Translations under genes and position numbers: made by a program
Assembly: GCA_963556255.1 (NCBI GenBank)
Contig: OY744612.1
Location: 24,737,440 to 24,801,439 of the forward strand
DNA length: 64,000 nt
Direction of reading: 5' to 3'
Source of the DNA: Allolobophora icterica
Taxonomy: Eukaryota > Annelida > Clitellata > Crassiclitellata > Lumbricidae
Notes under the pieces: model-generated
Told to the model about the DNA's origin: nothing
The model's database searches: none
The model's input: only the letters and a program-made list of their open reading frames with translations
Shown: in pieces, positions 23,524-33,278 of the stretch
Position numbering within the stretch: the first letter of the stretch is position 1
How the letters are laid out: each line of letters starts with the position of its first letter

Positions 23524-24090
23524 ACCCGAGTCAGTCGCTAAGGAGTTACCAACTGACTTGATGAGTTAGCGACTGACTTAGCGACTCAGTCGACTAAGTC
23601 GCATGCTTATCAACTGACTAAGTCGCTTAGACTTAGCGACTGACTTAGCGACTTGCTATCGACTTCTGAGGTAATCAGGTGTGTGACCGTGTGTCTATTG
23701 GACATACCTGATTATCTAACAATATTATGCATTTTACCGCATACTGTACTTGCCGTGCCATCATTTCCGTGGGCATTAGATATAATAATATTATATCTAA
23801 TGCCCACGGAAATGATCATTGTAGAGCACATATTATGTGCTCTACACGGGTCCAATATAGGAATATGGGCTCCACTCCATGTGGGCATGCTGACAGAGGG
23901 CAGACTGATGACTGTGAAAACTAAAGTTAATGTGAATTCGTGAAACTGAGCGCTTGATAAATCGAATGAAGCGAGGAGGATTTATAACACTTCCAAAACT
24001 TACGGCCAACCAGTTGACCGAAACTGCTGATACGTGCCTCGATCTTTCAGGCAGTAGCAGAGAAGGAGAATCATGTTCTCCGGCACTTAG
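23524..24090 (-). mobile_element. AGTCG family element, copy 3 (truncated)
   Basis: The minus strand matches the right 500 bp of the copies at 19174-20693 and 42292-43557, including the terminal AGTCAGTCGCTAAG array (23524-23670). Homology ends near 24090. Two perfect palindromes not present in the other copies lie at 23761-23815 and 23821-23845. Confidence 0.75.
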
Positions 24091-24265
24091 GGCCTTAGGT
24101 AGTTATGTTCGCCTCCCGATGCTGGCTTATTTTAGAGATTTAAATCTCGGGCTAGTACGGTCCGCACACGGGGACCTTAAATTGCGTGGCGTCCATACAA
24201 AGGGGCATTGGTGGTCAAGGATCTCACCCGATCAATGCAGTGAAAATAATAATAATAATAATAAT
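24090..24265 (+). mobile_element. SINE family B, 5'-truncated copy
   Basis: It shares TAGAGATTTAAATCTCGGGC, GGGGACCTTAAATTGCGTGG and AAGGATCTCACCCGATCAAT with the family B copy at 39905-40142, and ends in an (AAT)n tail. It directly adjoins the truncated AGTCG element copy 3. Confidence 0.7.
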
Positions 24266-24545
24266 AATCTTCGTTTAATATCTTCAAACTGACAATAACG
24301 CAGTAGGCTATGATTACAAATCAGTATGAACGGATGATCACACGTTATTACAGGAGTCGAATTTAACTGTACACGGCAGCCATGCAAGGCGCCCAACACG
24401 TCCTACGTCTCATTTTAACAACGCGCCATCTCGCGAATGAAAGGCTGAGTGGACCTAAATTTGAGGAGGTTGCGGGAAGCGATCCCGCTACCTCTTGCTC
24501 TTCACGCCAGTGATGTTACCACTAGGCCTACTCTATGGAATGAGC
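24263..24545 (-). mobile_element. tRNA-derived SINE (family C), second copy
   Basis: The reverse complement starts TAGAGTAGGCCTAGTGGTAA, has a degraded B-box (GGGATCGCTTCCCGC), the body word GGCGCCTTGCATGGCTGCC, and ends in an (ATT)n tail. The body duplicates CGACTCCTGTAA and related words seen in the copy near 848-1120. Confidence 0.7.
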
Positions 24546-25039
24546 AGGGTTGAGGCCATATAGCATATATAGTTTATATACGTTTGCTCTATAAAATGTG
24601 TACATTTACACTTAATTTAGGGGTGGGTGATCTGGAACAGCATCTATCTGATGGTGAGAATTTTCAGTGGTAGGTAATGAAGTTTGCGGAGAGTTATTAT
24701 AGATAGGCGCATTGAGAAAATTTTGACATGAATAATTCTGACATGAAGGCGTTCAGAGGTTTTAAGTAAGTAGGCTAAGTAACGTTTACGTGCATCTGAC
24801 AAGCGCACATGCACATACAGCCAGTGGGTGCTTTACGGATAGGAATGACTGATCAAAGGCATGCATTAGCTACTGCGCGATAGCCGAATTTACATATTTA
24901 GGTAAATTTTTATTGAGCGAAAGGAAAGCGAATCCCATATTTGATCGTCCCAAAACAAAACATGACCTACTTTGTAAATAATTTTATTGGTTAGTTATAC
25001 TATCAAACGCGCATTTTAAATATCAGCCCAATTTAGTGC

Positions 25040-25100
25040 TACACGATTGGTTGGTCCCAGTCAGGCGAGCCAAATGCGTGGGGACCGTGAGGTGATGTTT
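25040..25100 (+). promoter_or_regulatory. Possible sterol-response element and CCAAT box upstream of INSIG
   Basis: GTGAGGTGAT at 25087-25096 differs at one position from GTGGGGTGAT, the reverse of the classical SREBP site ATCACCCCAC. An inverted CCAAT box (ATTGG) lies at 25046-25050. Vertebrate INSIG1 is an SREBP target with nearby NF-Y sites. A possible 5' exon donor (TTCAG/GTAAAA, near 25191) lies downstream. The match is short and could be chance. Confidence 0.3.
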
Positions 25101-26131
25101 GGAACTGGAAGTACGGTTCGTGGATGCGCGAAAAAGTGTAAAATTTCGCATTCTGTTTAAAAATCCAATATATTTAGATTACTGTTTTCAGGTAAAACAT
25201 TATCTCCAAAGAGATTTTTATTCGAATAGCGTCTTTTAAAACGAAAACTGTTAATATTAACAAGGCGGTGACAAATTACAGGAAACCACCTTGTCCCCAA
25301 CAGATGATCGCTATAAATTTCGAAAGAAACATGCGATGTAAATGTATTGTACAGCAGAAAAGCTACACGTCTCCGTCTCTTCCGATCCCACGATGGTCTC
25401 GCTGACCAGTTGGATTTCGACCGTGCTTTTCCATCGGAAATTCATGGCTACGATTTCGCTTGAAACTGTATACCATCGATATCGGTTGATTGTGCATTAT
25501 TATTACGTCGCTATAGAAGTAATTCAATTGATCACAGTAGCCGCATATATTTCTTCGCTTTGGAACTGGTGACTTGTTTGTCCCACCCACCCAGACTTCC
25601 ATTGTAGAAGCTTTTCTGTAGTCGGCTCTTCTTTTTGGTGTAAGTTGTCGAGCGTGTTGGCACTTATCTGTTCAACAACAAACGACACGAGCTCCTTGAC
25701 CATTCTTTATCTCTTTTCCATAAGTGCTTGAAAACCATTTTGTTCTGTAGTGGTTTTCTGTTGTGAGGTTGGCATTGTCACAGATGAGTTTCTCTGGAAG
25801 CGTGCTATTTTATTTTGCAATTACACATTGCAAAAGTGGTGCTGTGGATAGATTAACACTGGCTTAAAACGTAATTATATATTCACATAGGTTCAGATAC
25901 ATCTTTAATGTGATCTTTTCAACTTCTGTAACATTGGTGAATGTCCATAATGCATGAGCAGGAAAGTAAGTATATAAGTAATGCATTTATGAATATAGGC
26001 TGGTTCCTGTGACTTGGCTTTCTATGATGATGAAGAAATCAAGAGATTGGAACATGTAAATAAGTGTGTTTCATTTGCCTGTTTTCATTTAAACAAAATA
26101 TTAGATGTAGTGTGTACTGTTCCAGGTCGGC

Positions 26132-29100
26132 ATGTCTGTAGCGGTTGGAGCTCGATATTACTCCATGCTACGTGTACTGCTTCGTGGCGTAGTTCTGTTC
26201 ATCATAGGTGTTCTCTTCTCACTTGTTCTCAACTTACTCCAAGTACAACGTCAGGTGACCCAGTTTCCAGACGTCATTGATAATGTGTTCTCCTCGGCCT
26301 GGTGGGTGCCACCCACCTGTGGTACTGCTGCAGGTAAGACAGTGATTGACTATGGACTGGACTGTTGAATGAGCTTAACAGCGCCTGTGTAATGCACAAG
26401 GCATCAACCGATGGAACAACAAACTCAGGTCGGTCTCCAGTCCAATCCGAAGACAGTGTCTATGATAGGCAGGCATCATGCATAATGCATATATGTATAT
26501 GACATACACTGGTACATATGTGCATGCTCAGCACTCATACTTGCATAGTGTTCCTTGGTAACATAATTTAAAGGCAAAATCATTAGGGGTCAGCCGGAAA
26601 TCGCCTCGGACATTTGCCTCGGCCGAATATCCCGTTTTTTGCCACTATTCGGAAGTATTCGCCTCGGCAAATACTGTACACACAAATAGTTGCTTGTCTG
26701 CCTCACATGCCTGAATTTGTAGGCTCATAAATATCAGCTTTGAGCTTCATCTAGCATATTTATTTTGAAGAAGAAAAGTACCAAAAAACACCAACACCGG
26801 AAGTCCACAACGGAAGTCAAGTCCATTTCATTGATTATTTATTTATATAATTCAAAATGTATTAGTCAGTTATTACAAGTACATAAATTTGTATCGATAA
26901 TTTTTCATTACATGAAAATGTGAAGCTTCGCATATGGATAAATTGGTACTCGGTTCGTACCCGGATCCAGCAAATAGTTCATCCAAATACTCAGATTCGG
27001 TACTCGGTTGAAAATGTCTACCCGGCTGACCCCTAAAAATCATTAATCACCACTGTATTGCCTACTCTTTTCTGTCTGACATTTGTTTATGTGGTGGTTG
27101 TAGCTGCAATGGGACTTCTTTATCCTTACTTCGACCGGCAGCTTGGTGCACAGCCGCTTTCAAAGCCAGAATGGTCGAATGTCATGCGATGTGTCGCTGT
27201 TTTCGTTGGCATCAATCATGCCAGTGCTGTATCCTTATTCAGGTTGTGGCAATAATGACGAGGGGTCAATGCATCTCTTAGCTGAAACATAAAATGGGCA
27301 GCTGCATTTGTATAGCATGTTTGAGAGGTTTGTAAGAAGGACCTTATTATGTTTCCTTGCAATTAGAATTGTGATCTAATTATAGTGCAGCCTGCCCAGA
27401 TTAAGTGGTCCCACAATGAATTGGATCTCAGATGGGATTCACATACAATTTGACATTAGGTACAAATGATCGATTGAATGTGCGCTGTCATCACCTATGC
27501 TAGTCCCAAATGCTTTTGATCTGGGTTTTCTATATATCTTTTCCAAAATGTAATTTCACACGTTAATTTTAGCAACTTAACAACTAGACAGCTTTGCTTC
27601 CTTATATAAATTTTTTTGCACAGCAGGACTTTGATCAAGGTTGCTTGTTGTATTTGTGAATTACCACTACACTGGACGTATCACATGTACACAAAATTCT
27701 TTTGCAAGCTTGTTTGACCTTAACTTTTATCTCCAGAAAATCGATTTTTCAAATAATCTGCAGTTTTCCCTCACACTCACGGCCTTGTCAATTGGCCTCT
27801 GGTGGCTGTTCGATCGATCTCGCAGCGGATTTGGTCTCGGAGTTGGTATTGCGATCGTTGCCACAATTGTCACACAGCTTCTAGTCTACCATGGAATCTA
27901 CAGGTGAGAAGAAGTGATAACACTTGTGGTGAGTTAAGGTAACCTCAAGTTTGATTGCACTGTGGTTTAATCAGATATTTATGTGGATGTATTGTATTGT
28001 CGAATTTATAAAGCGCCTCTCGCAGTACAACCTAATCAGAGGCGCTCCCAGTGCGAATAGCTCCGTGAGAAAAGAAAAGTCTTAAGACAGCGAGAAGTAG
28101 CAGAAATGCCCCCAGTTAGAATCTGAGAACGAGTCATAGGAGGAAGATCATTCCAAAGGGACGGGCCAGCAGATGCGTAGGCACGGTGTTGAGCCATAGA
28201 AGTCCGAATCCGAGGGACCAAGAGGTCATGTCGGTGTAAAGAACGGAGAGGACGGCCAGAGGCAGCCAAAAGAGGTTGACAGATAAGATCACAGAGATAA
28301 CGAGGAGCTTGACCTTGGAACGCTCGAGAGGTCAGGAACAGGATTTTAAACTGGATACGCTCAGTGAGCGGAAGCCAATGCAAGTGCTCAGACATAAAAG
28401 TCGAGATATGGGAGTAGCGTGGAAGGCGGGCAATTAGACGAGCAGCTGCGTTTATAATTTCGCAAAATCGAGCCAAGTAGTCTGCTGATAGAATTAAAGT
28501 CTGAAAATACGAACGTACTGACTGTAGACGTAGAAATAATAGCAAGACGAGCGAAGCCAACTCACTGGCATGTAAACACGAACAAGTCGCAAACACAGAA
28601 AAAAAAGATGTAGTACTTTTGTTGAAAACTTCCCAGCCAACCATCTGAGGGGATATACAGGCACAGTATGTGGTGTTGAACAATAGCATAAGCACTACTT
28701 TGTTACATTTTCTTTGTATTGAACTTCACACCACTTACGCTAGCATAGGCAGAACTTTTAGGTACGTAAATGCAATATATAATGTGACTAGATATAGTTT
28801 ACATAGCATGCATTTAGTGTATGTATAAGTAGATAAATAAAGTATAATAATTGACAAGGAACTGTAAAAATCTGATTCAGGTACACTGCACCTGATTTCC
28901 TTTACATCCGGTCATGGCTGCCTTGCATATTTTTCTCTGGTGGTATAACCATGGGCAACATCGGAAGGCAGCTCGCTTTTGTGAGTATGATTGGGTTCCT
29001 TTTCTACTGGAACAAGATTGTGAAATCCCAACTAGTTATTGCTCTGGCACTTTGTTTGAAAGCTTCCGGAAGAAATGGAAAATTTACTTATATGTGTTGT

Positions 29101-31144
29101 CTGAGTAGCACATTTTGAATGAATTTAGTTATGTTATTTTGTACTTTACATATTTATTTTAAAAAATAAATAATAATACATGTAATATAAATATCCATTA
29201 TCAAAAAGGTGGCTCTGCAAATAGTCAACCAGCCTTAGTAAGTTCTCGGCAATGACAGTTGTCATCCAGCAGTCTATTGCTATTACCTATAATATTAATC
29301 AGTATTATTATTAGTATTGGTACTATAATATTACATCTTATTAGTATTATCACTTAATTATAACTAATATTGGAAAGTTTCGTGCCTACTATACTATCAG
29401 AGAGCTATCTGACCACTGCACAATGCCAGTGTTTCTTCAGCTTTTATTGTCATGCTCTTAATCTCTGTAATGTATATGCACTCCCCAAATTTGTAAAGGA
29501 GTATTTGAGGTACACTCCATGGACGATTACAACTGCAACTTATAAGGAATCTACTGGTAATGTACTCAAGACGAATGACTATACTGTGTGTGAGCACTAG
29601 CAATTCTTGAACGTCATCTCTGTTTTGGCCAGAAGCTGCTCACTCTAGTACTGACCTATATCATGGAGCCTTTGAAAGACAAGAATTCCTTGACCCCACT
29701 TTACAAAGAATGACTTTGGTACACGTAGGCCTACAAGTACTTGTAACCTGACATTTATAAAGCACAACTTCAAGAGTAAACTCATCAGTGGTGCTCCTGA
29801 CCAAAAGCAGTGAAATTACTGTCAAATAATACAGACTTCAGGTGCTTGCAAAACTGTGAAAGGGACAAACTGAGGAGCTCGAGCCGCAGCACTTGAGAAA
29901 GGCGATTCCAGCTCGTGGGCCCAACATAGGCAAAGCTTCTGGACTGAGCTGTAGCAGTACAAATATGAGGAACAGTCGGTAGTCCATGGACAGCTGACTG
30001 AAGGATGCCACGACAATGGACTGAGGAGACTGAAATGCTGAAATTCCTAAGGTATGATGGAGCAGGGCCAATGAGATAATTACGCTTGAAGGTCAAAATC
30101 TTAAACTGAATTTGCTCCTGGATGGGGAGCCAGTATCCCACATAAAAGGAAGCTATATGGCCAGACCTCCAATAAGACAGGCAGTGGCATTAAGAACAGA
30201 CTGAAGCTCAGTCTTCATTATAATCTCTTAAACAAGTTTGGATTTTTACAAATAATGGCTTGAAATAATTTGTGTATGAAATATGGATGCATTGCTTTGC
30301 ACACCAAATGATGAATCCAAGTTTAGTCACGATTTTGCGTTAATTGAGCTCATGTGTATAAGCTGGTTACTGTGTCTTGGCTTTTGGGTGCTGAAGAAAT
30401 CTCGTAATTACAATAACACTAACCTTGTAAAACATTTAGGGGAACATTCAGCAGTCAGCTATTGAACAGAAATGATATTTTCTCAATACTGACCTAATGT
30501 GAACTTTATGCTAATTTCTAGGTTACATTCTTTATTTTATAAATTTTCTAACAGCTTATGGCTTGGGTTTACAGTCCTAAGGAACGTTGCAGAGTTTGTT
30601 TTCTGTTATAAATTGAATACATTTACAAAAATTTTAACTATTCGTTATTTTTAGCACAGATTATTATCAGCAAAATGTTTGCATTATATTGTATTGTATT
30701 GTATTGTATTCGGACATTTATAAAGCGCTTCTGACGGGAGAGCCATTCAGAAGCGCTTCCAGTGCATGAGAACCCCCAGAAAGAAAAAGCAAGTTTTAAG
30801 AAAGGTAAAAAGAGGAAGTTACCTGAGAGAATAAAAGAAGAAATGTAGAGAGAAAGCTCATTCCAAAGGGCAGGGCCAATGGAAGCAAAAGTTTATGACA
30901 ACTTGAGCCTACATGGAGACCAAAAGGGTTTGATGTGAATATCTAACTTAATTCGAGCCTCAGATATCTCAAACTGTAGCGGTGCATACATAACTACATA
31001 ACTACATACATGTACATGCAGACATACATACAATATGTAGACGCGTTTGCAAGTCAGCAACATAATAAATATTTTTGCTTCTTGTAGTATGACTACTCTG
31101 AATCTTCATCTACTCGAGTGAGCAGTAAGCAGCATCCAGAATGA
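26132..31144 (+). CDS. INSIG: INSIG (insulin-induced gene) ER sterol-response protein, 5 exons
   Basis: Coding exons: 26132-26333, 27104-27228, 27737-27903, 28881-28980, 31088-31144. They total 651 nt (216 residues), with consistent phases and GT/AG borders. INSIGs are multi-pass ER membrane proteins that hold SCAP/SREBP in the ER and direct sterol-dependent degradation of HMG-CoA reductase. Family signatures are clear: [10 protein letters not shown] (31-40, end of TM1), [15 protein letters not shown] (53-67), [41 protein letters not shown] (126-146), [21 protein letters not shown] (166-186), GNIGRQLA (190-197). D135 in FDRSRSG corresponds to the aspartate needed for SCAP binding in vertebrate INSIG1. 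The length is close to human INSIG2 (225). Exon 5 is short, but its phase, acceptor (TTCTTGTAG) and tail (Y...KQHPE) resemble the INSIG2 C-terminus. The start ATG lies 6 bp after a possible acceptor (TTCCAG), so an upstream exon is likely. A hAT-type MITE lies in intron 1 and LINE fragments in introns 3 and 4. Confidence 0.93.
26584..27035. mobile_element. hAT-type MITE in INSIG intron 1
   Basis: The terminal inverted repeat is TAGGGGTCAGCCGG at both ends (14/14), with the perfect 8-bp duplication AAAATCAT (26576-26583 and 27036-27043). The left arm has repeated CGCCTCGG, and the right arm GGTACTCGGTT words. It ends 68 bp before the exon 2 acceptor. Confidence 0.9.
27985..28570 (-). mobile_element. 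5'-truncated CR1/L2-type LINE in INSIG intron 3
   Basis: The minus strand encodes the LINE C-terminal region ([73 protein letters not shown]), then the 3' hairpin GGGAGCGCCTCTGA ... GAGAGGCGCT and a short ACAAT-type tail. No RT catalytic part is present. Confidence 0.82.
29750..30215 (-). mobile_element. 5'-truncated, diverged LINE in INSIG intron 4
   Basis: The minus strand encodes a diverged LINE tail ([45 protein letters not shown]) and ends in a decayed hairpin (GGAGCACCACTGATG). It belongs to the same superfamily as the copy at 27985-28570 but is older. Confidence 0.65.
30690..30960 (-). mobile_element. 5'-truncated LINE 3' end in INSIG intron 4
   Basis: The minus strand ends in GGAAGCGCTTCTGA ... 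CAGAAGCGCTTTATAAAT followed by (ACAAT)n, with a decayed coding remnant before it (WNEL, KTCFFF-like). The hairpin arms carry compensating changes compared with the other copies (GAAGCGC/GCGCTTC instead of GAGGCGC/GCGCCTC). Confidence 0.65.
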
Positions 31145-31264
31145 GTCCTCAATCTCTAGGAATGTGATCTCCCCTGCAGAAGTGTTGCTCAAAGCGATCT
31201 ACAAGACTTGTATCTCTGTACTGCTCGAAGAATCTAGTACTACCTCCTTGTTGAAACAGCTGAT

Positions 31265-31440
31265 TCATAACACATTGGCCTTTCGCCTTTGTTATTGAGA
31301 TTGTAATTACTGTAGTAACTTCTATGGCATCGGTGACTAATGCAAAATCATCAACTGATGGCACATCAAATCGATCTGCAGTCAAGTCAATACCAAGAAA
31401 CTCAGTCCGAGATACCAAAGGTTGTGAATTTACGCTAGAA
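31265..31440 (-). mobile_element. SINE-like 3' tail family copy downstream of INSIG
   Basis: The minus strand contains CCATCAGTTGATGATTTTGC, ATTAGTCACCGATGCC and ATAGAAGTTACTACAG, matching the repeated tail described at 22225-22295. It yields a short open frame without protein similarity, which is why that frame is not called a gene. Confidence 0.5.
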
Positions 31441-32639
31441 TCTCCCTGTGACGCGTACCATTATAAAGAAAATTCCTATTTAATATTGTGAGAATTGAAT
31501 ATGGGTCCCAAATTAAGTTCAACTTTAAATTGCAGCCCCTTGTAATATATCTTTTACTGTACTTCAAACGGGGGCATTGTTGATAGATTTAATCGGGTTT
31601 TAAGTATATTGAAATTGTTTGATCCAAGCATTAATGAATTAATTATCTGAAATTGCTTCACTGGTGTAGAAACGTTTTCATTATAAGCTACTATATTCAG
31701 TTCCTGTCAGAAACTACTTTTTTAAAGAGCAGCACAAGACAAGGACAGTACAAGTGGAAATTTGAGAAGGATCCACTTTAGACGAATGTATTCATAATTA
31801 TTCTTGACAAGGTGTATTTTACGATACATTTAAATTGAGCATAAGCTGTTTACATGTATATATAATTATATTGCTTTTAATTGCATGTCATCATATGGCA
31901 CTTTTGCAGTGTGGAATTAGTAAATGGAGTGTAAACTTTCCCTTCCAACTGATTCAAACTATGTCACATCGGAGATACATTTTCCACCACGCGTTTCTCT
32001 GCTGCCCCATAGTTCTGTTCCTAGTTCCTGCTGGTTCAGACTACCTCCCGTTGACAATAATTTCTCCTTACATGTTACTCCAGCCCACAGATCTTTCTCC
32101 CAACCACAAATCACACCCTGTATTTTTGTACAAGTTGACCATTTTGCATATTCTTCCTTGTGCTTATGACGTTTACAGCACAGGCTATATAAATTGTAAT
32201 AAAAACTATATCATGTATTCATGTATGCAGTAAATGTACAACTTGCAAACAAACTGGCTTGTATATTGTCTTCCATTCTCCTTGTTGGTATTGCCAAACT
32301 GCCTGAAGTAAGTACAACCAGATTATTGTAATTTTGCATCTAGCTGGTACTACAAAGTAAAACCTGCCAAAGTTCCACCAAGTTCAGAATTCCTGGCTAG
32401 AATCGTTACTGAAACGTCAAAATATGGAGTCATCCATAAAGTACATGAAAAATGACCGACTTCATACCCCTCCCTCTCCTAATCAACATCCGTCCACATT
32501 TGGCATTACCTCCCCATTCCCATATTGCGGACGTCCGCACTCTAACAAAGTACTAGGCCAATATTGGGCTACCCTGTTGATATTAGGGAATTTTGGGCCT
32601 ACCAGATCAGATTAAGAAAGTCAGTTACTCTTCACCCAC

Positions 32640-33060
32640 CTGTTCACTAATTCCGTATCTCTCACCTTCCCCTCTAATTCGCATATGCCTACTCTGCACC
32701 ACCTTTGATCCATTTTCAAATCACATTTCCAACCTCCACTTTACGCATATTAATCTTGACCTAAGCCGTATTCGAATAATGCTCGACTTTCAAACTACCT
32801 CCACTGTCGCTACTTCAATTGTCCACTCCAAGCTTGACTACTGTAATTCCCATTTCCTGAACAACCAAATAAAGCGTTTTCCAACTTATCCTAAATTCGC
32901 TTGCGCGAGTTCTCACCAGAACACCATAGTTCCACCATATCACCCCTATCCTTAAATCACTCCACTGGCTAAAAATCCCTGAGCTCGTTTATTCCAAAGT
33001 CCTGTCTCTAACCTATAGACCTAACATTACTCCCAGACCAAGCAATTTTGCGAATATTAA
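32640..33060 (+). pseudogene. Degenerate L2-like LINE reverse transcriptase 3' fragment
   Basis: Plus-strand frames give TSIVHSKLDYCNSHFLN, then after frameshifts HITPILKSLHWLKIPE and VLSLTYRPNITPRPS. These are recognisable pieces of the C-terminal region of L2/CR1 reverse transcriptases, from a different family than the intact LINE at 33257. Confidence 0.6.
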
Positions 33061-33228
33061 CCACCCAGCCACCCCGCTCCGTATCAGGGCCGGATTAACA
33101 AATGTGGTGGCCCTGTTCAGTAAAGCTGTGGGGGCCCCAACGACTGTATACTGCAGAGTGTAGGCCTACACAATAAAATGGCGTCATTTTATGATGTTTC
33201 ACATATTATATCACTTGAGTTCCGGTCA

Positions 33229-33278
33229 GGTCAGAGGTGTAACTTTGGTCTAGAAAGTGGGGGTACCAATTTGCGCAT
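33229..33278 (+). mobile_element. Partial copy of the 45295-45490 MITE family next to the LINE
   Basis: This stretch (CAGAGGTGTAACTTTGGTCT onward, through GTGGGGGTACCAATTT) matches the reverse complement of the right half of the MITE at 45295-45490. Homology stops where the LINE begins, and no remainder of the MITE is seen after the LINE's 3' tail. The LINE therefore inserted into, or the join deleted part of, a MITE copy. Confidence 0.55.

Noticed and set aside
25342..25572. 76-codon frame upstream of INSIG
   Set aside because: No recognisable domain, not in phase with INSIG exon 1, and overlaps a repeated GTCGCTATAGAAGTAA segment.
31149..31418. 89-codon minus-strand frame
   Set aside because: Covers a dispersed SINE-like tail; no domain similarity.
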